Of a stretch of DNA of 64,000 nt, positions 1 through 10,570 are shown in pieces. A program made the translations under genes and the position numbers. The stretch covers positions 3,424,315-3,488,314 of the forward strand of contig NC_087384.1 of NCBI RefSeq assembly GCF_963675165.1, written 5' to 3'. The stretch comes from Halichondria panicea. Taxonomy: Eukaryota > Porifera > Demospongiae > Suberitida > Halichondriidae. The notes under the pieces are model-generated. The model searched no databases, was not told where the DNA came from, and saw only the letters and a program-made list of their open reading frames with translations. Each line of letters starts with the position of its first letter. Within the stretch, counting starts at the first letter, position 1.

Positions 1-1290
1 AGAATATTGCCTCTGGATTCAATGGAATGGGTGGTCAGACGAAGTTTATCATGCCTGTATCCTTTGAATTGTGTAGAATAGTCACCTACTGCTTGTACAT
101 AATAATTATTAATATTATCCCTAACTGTTGCAAATTCAGAAGCCAAAAGTTCCCAAGAAACCATCATTTGCTTCTTCCAGACTCATCAGTAAGCCTTTTG
201 CCCCTAGAAAGGCACCATTAAACCAACCTAAAATTAGATTCTGAGCTAGAGTGTTGATAGACTAATTCATTAATTTGTTTTCGTGTTACTATAATTATAA
301 GCAATGGTTGTATATAATTGACAATCTGTTCAGTGGTAGCCTGTCCTGTATAATTATACAGGTGTGTCCGTTGCTCTAAGGGGACATAAATTTTACACAT
401 GACATACTGTACAAGCACTAGTCTAAATTTTTCATGGGAGAGATAGTGGATAGTGGTGTCAATTGGGTGATGAGCCCCAAGGTATACATGTACCTGACGT
501 TCAACCGTGGCATGCATACAAATATTCATTACTGGGTAACATAATTACTAGAGCACTGAAGTGCTAATTACCCTCCGTGGTTCTAATTACACAGTCTATA
601 ATTGAAAATCAGTACATGTAGTACCGTATAGCGAGTGTATGGGGAGGAAATGTTCGTATAATTATTATAATATTATAGAGCATCTACGAAATTATTCTAC
701 CGCAATACGTTCAACGTAACTATATCCTAAGCTGTACAGTGTGCAAAATTACCCGCTATATAAGGATATGTGTAGCTCCATTGCTGATTCAGCACTTTTA
801 ATGGTCATGGAGAACAGCTCTAACTCTGCTTTGCGGTTCCTTGATTCTAAAATTGCTCCAACCCTGTACTGCACTCTATCTAGATTGTACTCAGCTTGTG
901 TCAGTTAGTTCTAGCTAGCAGTGTAGTATGACAAGAACGGGGATCGGTACATTCTGGCGAAAATTGGCCGTTTTTACGGATATGAGTGATCACTGTTCCA
1001 ACTGGAAGCGACCTGGCCTATCCCAAGTTTTCGCTGGTTAGTTAGATTGAGTGTGCAATTCAATCTTGTTTGTTTTGTGCATTACACGACCTTTTACCTG
1101 ACGCACTCCGATGTCTAACAGAGTTTGACGACTGACTCTTATGGGGAATGATCGGGAATCTATAAAGCAACGATTAGGCCAGGCAAAGTAGATTAGTAGT
1201 TTCTCATCAGCCCCCTCATCACTTTAGCCTTCCCCCTAAAAGTTCATTATTCATTATTTTGGTGTGTGGCCTAATTAATGAGCCACACCT
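1..1290. other. Intergenic, no gene seen
   Basis: AT-rich sequence with scattered copies of the palindromic words ATAATTATA and TACATGTA. No reading frame here resembles a known protein, and I could not link any open stretch to plausible splice sites. An exon of a gene lying mainly to the left of the window cannot be excluded. Confidence 0.5.
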
Positions 1291-1306
1291 ATTGTATATC
1301 AGGGTG

Positions 1307-1354
1307 TAGCCTCCTTCACTTCCCTGAGTGAAGTGCGGCCTGGGATCGAGGCTA
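1307..1354. mobile_element. 48-bp miniature inverted-repeat element (TAGCCTC family)
   Basis: The element begins TAGCCTCCTTCACTTC and ends GGGATCGAGGCTA, so the two halves pair almost completely. It is flanked by the exact 9-bp direct repeat ATCAGGGTG (1298-1306 and 1355-1363), a target site duplication. The end sequence CGGCCTGGGATCGAGGCTA recurs at many places in the window. A 9-bp duplication is typical of Mutator-like (MULE) elements; that assignment is inference. Confidence 0.8.
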
Positions 1355-1681
1355 ATCAGGGTGTGGTCCACAATTAATGAGTTACACCCAGCCACATGGC
1401 AATTACTGATGACGTAATGTTTGTTTTGCACTGAATAATGACGTGCCTCATCAATTTTCAAAAACCATGTGATGAGAAACTATACTGATCTACTTTAAAT
1501 TGTCAGCTAGTCACGAATGACCTTCGCTAATAGACAGTCGATAGCCGGCCGAGTTTTCGCTTTTATAATGGTTAGGCGAACAACTATAGCTAACAGTACG
1601 ATTTTTTTACAGGCCCCAAGTGGGGTAAAAATAATTATTAGATAATGATAATTATGTACAGTATAAATGCATGTACTGAGA

Positions 1682-1780
1682 TAGCCTCGACCCCCGGCCG
1701 ATCCGTCTCCAATTGAACGCTAGGTCGCCTATTTTTCAACTTCGTTCTATTAAAAAAAAATCGGCCTGGGACCGAGGCTA
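1682..1780. mobile_element. 99-bp TAGCCTC-family MITE
   Basis: The left end TAGCCTCGACCCCCGGCCGA is the inverse of the right end TCGGCCTGGGACCGAGGCTA with few mismatches. The exact 9-bp direct repeat GTACTGAGA flanks it at 1673-1681 and 1781-1789. It has no coding capacity. It has the same ends as the 48-bp element just upstream and as the 2.5-kb element at 18877-21424. Confidence 0.85.
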
Positions 1781-2076
1781 GTACTGAGAGTGACAAAAAA
1801 CCTTAAGGGTACACGTATAATAGTAGATAATTTTTTTCTGTGAGATGGGATTCTGCTGAGATCAGGTCAATCTCAATGGGTGTCCTAGCTTCGTGTCCCA
1901 CTGACGATCTTGCACCTCTGATTGCTTGGATGGCCGAGCGTAGGAGGGAGAAAGTTAAGCGGCACCTACGATTGACTTTCGCTAGTTAGAGAGTTTACCT
2001 TTGCTAGCTTTTTTCTCGAGTTATGGCTATAGTTTGACTCATAGTGAAGGCAGACTTAGGCTGTTGGAGTCTCTTT

Positions 2077-2135
2077 ATGCCTCAGTGTGCATACGCAAGC
2101 GAAGTGTGTGTTTGTGTACCTGTGTGGACTTACAC
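2077..2135 (+). repeat. 5' remnant of the R1 repeat family
   Basis: ATGCCTCAGTGTGCATACGC followed by a TGTGTTTGTGT run matches the start of the roughly 540-bp R1 repeat seen complete at 12556-13102. Only the first ~60 bp remain. Confidence 0.5.
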
Positions 2136-2166
2136 ACACAGGAAAAAAATCTATACTTTCAGGATA

Positions 2167-2261
2167 GTGCAAAATTTCCTGTAGACTTTCCTTTACGAGT
2201 CGTACACATGTCCTGAACTTCTTCAGGTTTGAAAAAGGAAACTGTACAGGAAATTTTGCAC
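2167..2261. mobile_element. 95-bp MITE with TA target duplication
   Basis: Inverted ends GTGCAAAATTTCCTGTA and TACAGGAAATTTTGCAC are perfect over 17 bp and are flanked by TA on both sides (2165-2166, 2262-2263). TA duplication is the Tc1/mariner pattern. Non-coding. Confidence 0.7.
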
Positions 2262-2967
2262 TACATATATCCTTTGTAAGTACCGTAATCGTTCTAATTA
2301 TAGAACCAGTATATTTTTCCAGAAACAATGTACAAAAAAATGATTTATAATTATGTTAGACACTAGTTGATAAAATCTACATGGGAAGTACATGGGAAAA
2401 GTGCCTCGGAGCAGGTATACTATGGGACTTAGTAATACCTGCAAATTTACTTAGTATGTTGTCAGTATATACGTAATTGTATTGTAGTCAAGCGGTTTGT
2501 GCATGCGCACCAATCCCATAGACACCTCCAAAACAGTGTAACTATTATGTAGTATAATTATGGGCGTTATAAAAGAGGGTGTCCTCGCTGAGGCTGGTTC
2601 TATAATTAGAACGCTTACGGTAGGTTGCAGGACACCTGCAGGGACACATGACATTGTTCAGGAAATGTGCAGATAATAGCCCGAGTATAATTATAGGCTT
2701 CGATCTAGTACAATCATGGTCGATGATTTATTATGGACGCAGTACTGCTGTGCACAGTATTAATTTCTAGTGTCATTATAATTATCATTATATCGCTGTA
2801 TTTTTAGCCAACTGTGATAAACTGAAGATTTTACAGTCATAGCTGATACTTACCAGTTTCCGGTCACGCCCAGATACAATAAATACCAGGAGCGTTCAAT
2901 TAGAGACCCAGAGGGTCAGCTCCTCTGGGGTCAGCTCATTAGGTCTCTAATTGCCGTTGTGTTAATT

Positions 2968-3047
2968 GCATGCCAGTCTCATGAATTAGCCGCCCTTCCT
3001 AGGTGAGAGACCTAGGAAGGGCGGCTAATTTGTGAGACTAACCAACA
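2968..3047. repeat. Fold-back palindrome, copy 1
   Basis: ATTAGCCGCCCTTCCTAGGT pairs with ACCTAGGAAGGGCGGCTAAT across a few bases, giving a hairpin of about 70 bp. A second copy lies at 5440-5509. The outer arms of the two copies (GCATGCCAGTCTCAT and ATGAGACTGGCATGC) are inverted relative to each other, so they could be the ends of one 2.5-kb element, but I see no target duplication. Confidence 0.6.
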
Positions 3048-3443
3048 AGCTGAAAGACATCATGCAAGACAGCCTAGCGCGCGCCTGGAGCAAAGAGCTT
3101 GCCATCAATAGAATCATGTCAGGAAACACTCCAAAACAACCAGCTATAAGAAGCCATCATCCATGATTAAAAGAAGTTATATCCAGGACCACAGTAGAAG
3201 AGCCTGAGGCCTCCTTTTACAATGTATATACGTATAAAGTGGACCGTATATGCATGCTACATGCAACAAAGGCCAGCTATTGAGAAGCCTGACCAAAATC
3301 TCATCCGCCCTGTGTTCGACTGTGGAAGGGAGCAGCTCAATACTTGACTGAAAGTGGTCGCAAAGCAGCTAGGCTAAACGCACAAGTTAGTTTTATTCTC
3401 TGTTTTACGTTTTAAATAATCCATTCTCGTTCACACAGTTAAT

Positions 3444-4020
3444 ATGCATGTGACGCTCATTCAACTCCAAAATGATATTGTTGTTGCCAAACCAGTTCAA
3501 GATACGACAAGAAATGAAGATTTTGATGAGCTCGAGCATTCTTCCTCATTAGTATTCACACCTGAGTTTGCCAATGTGGTCAATGTCGATGGATTGAGAA
3601 TTAAAGACGGCAAGGTGTTTGTTATTTGGAAGTGGCAGGTGCTACATCCACAAGACAAGACGGTAATAATAGTGAGGGGAATTGCTGTTTGTTTTCGGCC
3701 AACGGAACCCGGACTATTCAGACGCAGAGTCTGAACCAGTCACACACCATACCTTTCAAAATGATCGGATGTATTAAGGAAAACTATACCCAGAAGTACT
3801 CTGAAAAGCAAGTGTACTTATTGACGAAGGTGTCCCTGTACCTATATATAGAAGTACATGTTGAACCTGACAATCCTGTGACTCTAAATGCAATTGCGTT
3901 GTAGACGGTTCCTTTGGATACGTAGTGAAGGAAGCACGGGATGCTGTGTACGATGCCCTCATAAGGAATGACATTACTGTTGTAACACTCAAGTGGGTCA
4001 AATATGTCAGTGACTGGTAT
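3444..4020 (+). pseudogene. HIRAN-like reading frame, frameshifted relic
   Basis: Translation in shifting frames gives a coherent protein. Residues resembling KDGKVFVIWKWQVL are followed by HTIPFKMIGCIKENY, then EVHVEPDNPVTLNAIAL, then GSFGYVVKEARDAVYDAL. The pattern of an acidic-Pro-x-Asn-Pro segment, an alanine-isoleucine-alanine strand and Gly-Tyr-Val plus a helix is the HIRAN layout (known in HLTF/Rad5 as a DNA-end-binding domain). At least two frame changes (near 3720-3780 and 3900) break it. The same KVFVVWNW and [13 protein letters not shown] segments occur in the frame at 40243-40660. No host-gene splice structure was found, so I treat it as a transposon-borne relic. HIRAN assignment is by eye. 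Confidence 0.55.
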
Positions 4021-4662
4021 ATACCGTATGGGCCCAGGGTTTTTTTGCTAACATAACAACAAAAGGTGTATGGCCATCAAATTAATGTTGAAGTACACAT
4101 TAAGTACTGTTGTCGCCTAACCTAATTTTGTGTTGATCGATTTCCAATGACTGCATTAATTTAATTGTATAACACTCGCACGACTATAAACAATCATGTT
4201 CTAATAGCATTGTTCACCGCTCATGTTGTACATTTCTATTGAAACTCGACCAAGTGCAGCAATAACATGCATCATATAATTATACACGTATTAATAGCTG
4301 TTAGCCATGAATATAATGCTCATGATTATCAATGTCCAATTTATAAATAGTTGTGGTCAGTTATATTGCAGTAACTTGTGAGGGGAGGATGATCAACTGG
4401 CACATTGTAGTATATATTCGCACGTACATCAAATGAAGGCATTTGATAAAACAGTAATAATTGATGGCAACGAGGGATCCATTCGTTTGGGAGAACTTTC
4501 CTCCAATTTTACTTGACGGTGTGAAGTGTAAAATGTGCCCACCATATCTCTGAAGAAGCATTCCACATCTCACATCTTCAGTTGTAGAAGCTCTTGAATG
4601 CTTGATATCTCCTCAGTGCAAGTGAGAGAGATCTTTATATCAGTTCACTCCTGATCCTGTGT

Positions 4663-5411
4663 TAGTTGGGCGGAGTCCAACCAACGCTGCGCTCTGGGTT
4701 GGGTATCAGTACACGTAGTAGTTTTGTTCCTACTTGAGACAGAGTATGAATATTGTTTAATCTTTAAGTGGCTGACAACCGCATGGCTCAGGGGTGCAAT
4801 ATAAAGAAATCAATTAACTATTTGGATGGCTATTCTAGCTAGCTGACTGGATCTAGCTATAGTTGTTTTGGAATTCAAGAAAGACCTCAGACTCTTAGAG
4901 AAAGTAGAAGAATACTGTAGCCTGTAATATAAGATTTAGTACAGGCAAAAATAAACTTTTTCATAATAGTTAGACATCTAGCACAAGGAGAGGTACAGCC
5001 AGCTATAAGACTACCCCAAGGCTTCTGAGAAGCTTTTCGAAGACCAAAGAAGGCATACATAACACAGGTTTTGTCCAAACTAATGATCTAATCTTATTGG
5101 TAGCACAACAAAACTTAAAACAAAGACAAGTCCTTTTAATTAATTAATACATACTGTTCAAGCTTCATTCATAGATGCTAAGATAGACTATGCTTCTTTT
5201 CTAGTAGCCTAGATATCCAGCAGGAGCTGTTTCTGCATTCTCCAGAGAAATACAGTGTCCCAGCTCGCCTTGTCAGCTAAATTGAGCTGTAAGGTTTCCC
5301 ACTTGAACGCAGCAATCTGATTGGGCTGCAAATTTCTTGCAGTGGGAACAAAACTGCTACAGTACTGATACCCAACCATGAGCGAAGCGTTGGTTGGACT
5401 CCGCCCAACTA
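4663..5411. mobile_element. 749-bp element with ~70-bp inverted repeats and 9-bp TSD
   Basis: The left end TAGTTGGGCGGAGTCCAACC and right end GGTTGGACTCCGCCCAACTA are perfect inverted repeats, and similarity continues inward for about 70 bp (through a shared GGTTGGGTATCAGTAC segment). The exact 9-bp direct repeat ATCCTGTGT flanks the element (4654-4662 and 5412-5420). The interior has no convincing reading frame, so it is non-autonomous. The 9-bp duplication suggests the Mutator superfamily. A relative with ends TAGCTGAGCGTAGCC lies at 22944-23206. Confidence 0.85.
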
Positions 5412-5439
5412 ATCCTGTGTACCCATGGTTAGGCTCTTG

Positions 5440-5509
5440 AATCAGCCGCCCTTCTCAAGGTCTCCCTCTCAGGTAGGAAGGGCGGCTAATTTATGAGACT
5501 GGCATGCAA
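5440..5509. repeat. Fold-back palindrome, copy 2
   Basis: AGCCGCCCTTCTCAAGG and GTAGGAAGGGCGGCT form an imperfect hairpin like that at 2968-3047, in opposite outer orientation. Confidence 0.55.
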
Positions 5510-5745
5510 ATGTCCTGACTTCAGAGTAGCCTTGATCCCAGGCTAATAGAGATGTCTCTGTGCATAGATGCTATAAATTACATCTATGCTCTGTGTCTCA
5601 GATACAGTTGGAACCTCGATCAGAACCGACCTTCTCACTGTGTCTGTGGACAGCATGCACTCACAAGTCAGCTGCTCTAGGGGAGGATTTCCAACAATAA
5701 TTATAACAAAATAATTATAATACGCAACATATCACAGCAAATCTC

Positions 5746-6219
5746 ATGAGTGAAGTATGCCCAACTTTACAGCCTGTGACCGAAGAGCAGTTCCAACTCA
5801 GGACAACCAACCGAGAAGATGGGGCTCGCCTTGATGTTGTGGCCCAGAGATTCTGGAGCAACAATAGACAGAGTGCATTTTTTGATGTTAGGGTCTTTGC
5901 ACCTATACCTATCGCCGCGCGCTCCACCGTGGCCCAGAGGAACGATATGGAAAAGAAGAGAGCCTACGAACAGCGTGTATTAATTAAAGAGAGATAGAAT
6001 ATCATCAATTACGCCCTTGGTTTTTCTGCTGCTGGAGGGATGGGTCCTGCTGCAGCGATCATTAAAACTAGCTTCCATGCTGGCAGAGAAACAGGAGAAA
6101 ACATATACAGCACAACTCTGAATTGGATGAGATGCAGACTAAATTTCTCCCTCATAAGATCCATAAGTGCCTACTTACCTGACCTGGCAACTCAAGAAGG
6201 CTGGGTGCCATCAATATGA
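5746..6219 (+). pseudogene. Retroelement C-terminal domain relic
   Basis: One frame gives DGARLDVVAQRFW, then SAFFDVRVFAPIPIAARS, then a basic helix ending KKRAYEQRV. After an in-frame TAG at 5995 the same frame continues with ALGFSAAGGMGPAAAIIK and a hydrophobic C-terminus ending at TGA 6217. I recognise this as the conserved C-terminus found downstream of reverse transcriptase in abundant invertebrate retroelements (predicted nuclease-like fold, FFDVRVF motif); the exact clade is uncertain. Only this 5'-truncated tail is present, which fits an old truncated insertion. No polymerase core is present, so it cannot be active. Confidence 0.6.
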
Positions 6220-6790
6220 AATGGACCATATGTTTTTTATATTATGTTTTGTAAAATAAAAGTAGTAGATCAGTTATATAGGAGTAGATCTATGGCATGC
6301 GAGACTACGCACATCAGGTCATGAGATATGTTTGACTTTTAGCTGATTTATGCTCAGTGACCATAGGACCATATAATTATATCCAGAGCTAGAGACCTTA
6401 GCCTATAATAGGCTTATAGCTAATTTATAATTATTATAATTATATTATAATTATAATTATTATATTTATAATGGTACTAATTGGATTTCTCCAAACTTCT
6501 CTTGCAGACTTCTTCTAGCCTAGTTTTTAGTGTCTGTAAGCTTAAAACATTTTTCAGGGGGGAGGGGGGGTCAAATTTTATTTCCGCCAATTTCGCTCAG
6601 AAGCGATGGTATAATTATAATATCGAGGCTAACACAAGAGCACTGTATCTCTGCTTCTGCATGAGCAAATTGGCGAAAGTAAAATGTGACCTAGTTGAAG
6701 TATAGTAAAAGTTAACTATTCTAAAGTTAGCTTTGCTGCTTTAGAATAGTTAGTACTCCCTTGTCGTATTAAAGGTACAAGTCCTGCCGA
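6220..6790. other. AT-rich spacer
   Basis: A long tract of TATAATTATAATTATT lies near 6420-6470 and a hairpin TAACTATTCTAAA...TTTAGAATAGTTA at 6712-6752. No gene. Confidence 0.5.
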
Positions 6791-6834
6791 CTGTGGTCCT
6801 TGATGCCATTCTCTTGGTTGAATTGTATGGGTAT

Positions 6835-7470
6835 TCAGATCTTCTTTATCAACAGATCCAGAGGGCATGTACACATCTGTATTATTTTAGTGATCGTAGA
6901 AAATTGTGCGGAGCACAACAAGACATGGTGATAGTTTCTACTTTTTCTGGAATCAAATTTATTGGTGACATTGAACACTCTAAAACGAATCCCAAAGGCA
7001 TTTTCTACCACTCGGTTGGCTCGGCTAAGTCTGTAATTGAAAATCCTTCTTTCTCTTGTTAATCCAATCTGACTGTGGTATGTACGTTTTTTGAGTGGGA
7101 ATGCATCATCAGCAACAATAACATACGGGGATGATCGATGTAGTTGTTCCTGGCAGAGTTGTCGGCTCTGGCACGTCAAGCTTTTTTTGTTCAAGCATTT
7201 GATACATATTACAATTCTTGAACACTCCGCCATCTGAAATACGGCCGTTGCAACCTATGTCCACATACAATAACTTGTAGTCAGCATCCACAATAGCAAG
7301 AAGTACTATACTGAAAGTATGCTTGTAATTGAAGTAATACGACCCATGCACTGTTTGGAGGAGGCCTGATAACAATGTGTTTCCCATCCATAGACCCTCT
7401 GCATAGACCCAATATTATACAGTTGGGGAAATTCCACTGTCTGCGAAATCGCATGCAATTTTGTTCCAGT
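6835..7470 (-). pseudogene. Broken PIF/Harbinger transposase (HARBI1-like)
   Basis: On the minus strand the pieces read, in order: WNKIACDFA, then WNFPNCI in another frame, then [38 protein letters not shown], then after a further frame change [15 protein letters not shown] and [15 protein letters not shown]. These are the DDE core of Harbinger transposases: the first Asp in the LLAIVDA strand, the second in the VADDAFPL motif and the Glu in RVVENAFGI. At least two frame breaks (near 7390-7400 and 7200) disable it. The N-terminal helix-turn-helix region was not found. The 3-bp duplications typical of the family could not be located. Confidence 0.8.
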
Positions 7471-7664
7471 CTTCTTTAAGTGGTTGGTACCTAAATTGTG
7501 TGAAAAACAAAAAAATTCAGTTTATTATTATACAGGAAAATTATGAAGATGACCAAGAATACCTGGCTACTGACGATCCTAACGAATTGACTGAATCGAA
7601 CGACGATGGGGAGGATATATCTACACCAGTAAAATCAACCACAATAGGAGAAACCGCTCACTAA

Positions 7665-8836
7665 ACGCCAAAGCATAAAAACTTCAGAAAATGATATCTT
7701 TGGACGATAATTATGTTGCATCGGAACTGAGGGCTGCATGTTACTACTCCTGCTGCACAGAGATGGGCCAAACTACAGATACAAAATGTTCAATATTGCC
7801 TAGATACAAGGCCAGGTGGTACTATAGTTTTGTGGCAACTAATTGCTTGCTGGTTGCCTGCAAATTTACCATTCTAGGCAATGAATTAATTGGTGTATGG
7901 TGCCCTTCAGTGTAGACTATAAGACGAAACACATATGGGGGGTGCATGCTCTTATCAATTTAGGTACACAAATAATTTTTTTAGGGTACCAACTTTGCAT
8001 GTATAATTATGACCACATCTACGGTCCTTTTTAGTGTAAGCCAACCCTATAGCTAATACCTCGCTCTCGAGGCATAATTACGTGCATACGTTTGTACTGT
8101 TTTGTGTACTAATACAGTACATAATTCTGAATCGAAGCTCTCTATTCGATGGTGCTCTCTCAACTAATAGTAACCCCATGCATGCTTATAATGGACTTTT
8201 CTTCGCTCAAAAATAAACAGACAGAACCAGTACATGCACATAACAATCGGAACTGTAAAACAATAAACAGAGACTGCTCTATACAACATACAGTACAAGT
8301 GCACAGTCACATATACAAAAAAAGAAGTAAAATGGCTTGAATATAAGGTATTATTATAATTATAATTATACGTGGGTGTATATTTGTCGGTAAATCAGTC
8401 AACTGTGGTTTCATGTGAAGTGGGCTGGAAGTTATCTGAGTTCAGCCAGCCTTTCATCCAAGGGAGAGTTATATACCCACACTGAGGGGTCACTCTCCAA
8501 TTGGTGGAAATACTGTGGAAAATTAACGGTTGAAGTTACAATTATTAAAGGTTACAGTATTTGCTCAAAGAGTGGTCCTCCCCAGAGAGAAAAGTTTAAG
8601 ATCAAATCCCCACCTATGTAGGCCTGTGCCAAATATTCACTTCATCAGCATAATTATTATTCACACTAGATAATTCATTACTCTGTAATATAATACACAG
8701 CAGCGGAATAACACACCTATATAGCACAAAAAAATGAGATTGTGCAGTCATTTTACTTAATTTCAGCAACATATAATTATACACAGGGATACAGGGATGA
8801 AAATAATAGCTGGCCACCGGCCAAAATCCGAGCATA
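7665..8836. other. Intergenic, no gene seen
   Basis: Includes an inverted R1 end fragment (CTCGAGGCATAATTA near 8065) and several ATAATTATA tracts. A small acidic frame at 7535-7662 (EDDQEYLATDDPNEL...) is next to the Harbinger relic but has no recognisable domain. Confidence 0.4.
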
Positions 8837-9060
8837 TACCGTATACAGCGGGCAATTTTCAGGGGACAAAATATTCGTGGTTCAGCAATATCGAAACACT
8901 TCGTGGGTATAATATTTTCGTGGTTGGAGTTTGGTTGGAGTTTGCACTACAGGTAAAGGTAGGTAAGGTCGCTTCATTTGTGGGTAAAATATTCGTGGTC
9001 ATACCTACAACCACGAAAACCAAAATATTTTGCCCCACGAAAATTACCCTCTATACGGTA
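8837..9060. mobile_element. MITE with TACCGTATA ends
   Basis: Left end TACCGTATACAGCGGGCAAT and right end ATTACCCTCTATACGGTA are inverted copies. The interior holds inverted ATATTCGTGG / CCACGAA segments. The terminal TA may be the target duplication (Tc1/mariner-like). Related copies: 25767-26217, 36531-36844, 47996-48125, 48753-48921. Confidence 0.65.
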
Positions 9061-10570
9061 GCCTGCTTCGCCATTCATTGTACTGCATGAACTGCCATCT
9101 GGCCGGATAACAATTGCGCATGCTCAGAAAGATCCGCCATGTGCAAAAAAGCTGAATCAGCAATAATTTGTACGATATCAGAGCTACTACATCGTAGATC
9201 TAGCAGCAGATCTAGTTCAAGAAAACTGAGTGCATCCCAGTGCTAGTGATGCAAGCAGCGATTGTCATCCACACTGTTGCAGGCTGTGGGTCTTTTGTTA
9301 ACATAGCAGGCCACGGGTAGCTATCAGAATGCTATCAGATGGGCTAGAAACCTTCAATCACACTTTCTATCTACTTCCTTCAATCACTTCCGTTCCTTGT
9401 GACATCATTGTTTTACTGAGCATATAAGATGTTATCCAAAGCCCTCAGATACCGGGGTAAGATTAGCGCATGCGCAAGCAGTCGTTACCAGGCCCACTCT
9501 CAGAAGAAGTGCGGCCTGGGATCGAGGCTAGTCTTGGCGTGGCCCTACAAGTGCCTTGCCTTGTTCAATACTGCATGCTAGACCGAGGCCTGATGTGGTC
9601 GGTGTCGTCAATGATTCTGGGTAAAAATATTCGTGCGTTCTAGACTTCAACCAAATTTTATCCTCCAGAAACACCAACTACCCGGTATTAAGGTTATACG
9701 GTAAACTGTTTGCTCATTGAGCTAGATCTACATGTAGTGATCGTGAGCAGCTAAATGAGCAGCCTGGAAGCGCAGTAGTCATTATTACCATGGATCGAAT
9801 AGATCAGTGTGGATTATAACGGTTGGCATTCGGCTATTTACCAACCCAAAAACAGCATAGGTGTAGTCTACTGTAGCTTATGCAGGGCCACACGAATATA
9901 TATTTAATGAAAGCGTACCAATACCGTAGAAACTGGATTATTAGCGCTTACTCGACTAAAAGTGTATCTCTATTTTAAGTGCATGCTTTAACTGCAGGTT
10001 TTTTGTACTCGAATTGAAATGCTTCCAATTATGCGAAGGATATTAGTGAAATTTAGAATTCCTGTACTGGTCAATATGAATTTACAACATTTAAAACAAG
10101 TGTTGCAAGCTGCGCTGTGCTAATGCCTCTCGCCATGTTATGCTTTCGCTCAAAAAGTAATAGTAGTTCTATAATAAATTTTACATTATATAAACTCACT
10201 GAGAATTATTTACATGCATTTATTGTTGTTATCTATTGTCGTTATCTATTGTATTATGTGGCTTACCAGGACCTCAAGAAAGAAGAAAATTGATTCTTCC
10301 CCAGGATCTGGAGTTCAGTGTCTATCTATCATAACTGAGAAGAAAAGACTTGTGTACATGCATATTGTTATCTATACTGTTATCTATTGCATATGGTAGT
10401 GTTTTGTGGCACCAGGCCCTCAAGAAGATGCAGGATGTTATGTTGCCATAACTTGACATGAGATGATAGTTTACTCCATTTCATAACTTCAAAACCACCG
10501 TGTCTATCTATAATTATACTTTAGAGGTGATAATTTCATTCCAGCTATACCATTGCCATTCCCTTTAACA
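9061..10570. other. Intergenic or 3' region, repeats only
   Basis: Contains a solo TAGCCTC-family end at 9508-9530 and a repeat segment (GCAAGCTGCGCTGTGCTAAT) at 10106-10125 that recurs at 10763-10782 and, diverged, at 42949-42966. The final exon of the OSBPL9-like gene may lie here, but I could not identify it. Confidence 0.4.

Larger units (their letters stand above)
1790..2967. other. Intergenic, only small repeats
   Basis: Apart from the R1 remnant and the 95-bp MITE, I see only a short inverted pair near 2899-2953 (AATTAGAGACC and GGTCTCTAATT). No supported exon. Confidence 0.45.

Noticed and set aside
2968..5509. One 2.5-kb element bounded by the two fold-back palindromes and containing the HIRAN relic
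   Set aside because: Outer arms are inverted and similar, but no target duplication exists at any plausible boundary; the two palindromes may be independent insertions.
7535..7662. Acidic frame next to the Harbinger relic as its partner Myb-like protein
   Set aside because: Lacks tryptophan spacing or any SANT/Myb feature; probably chance.
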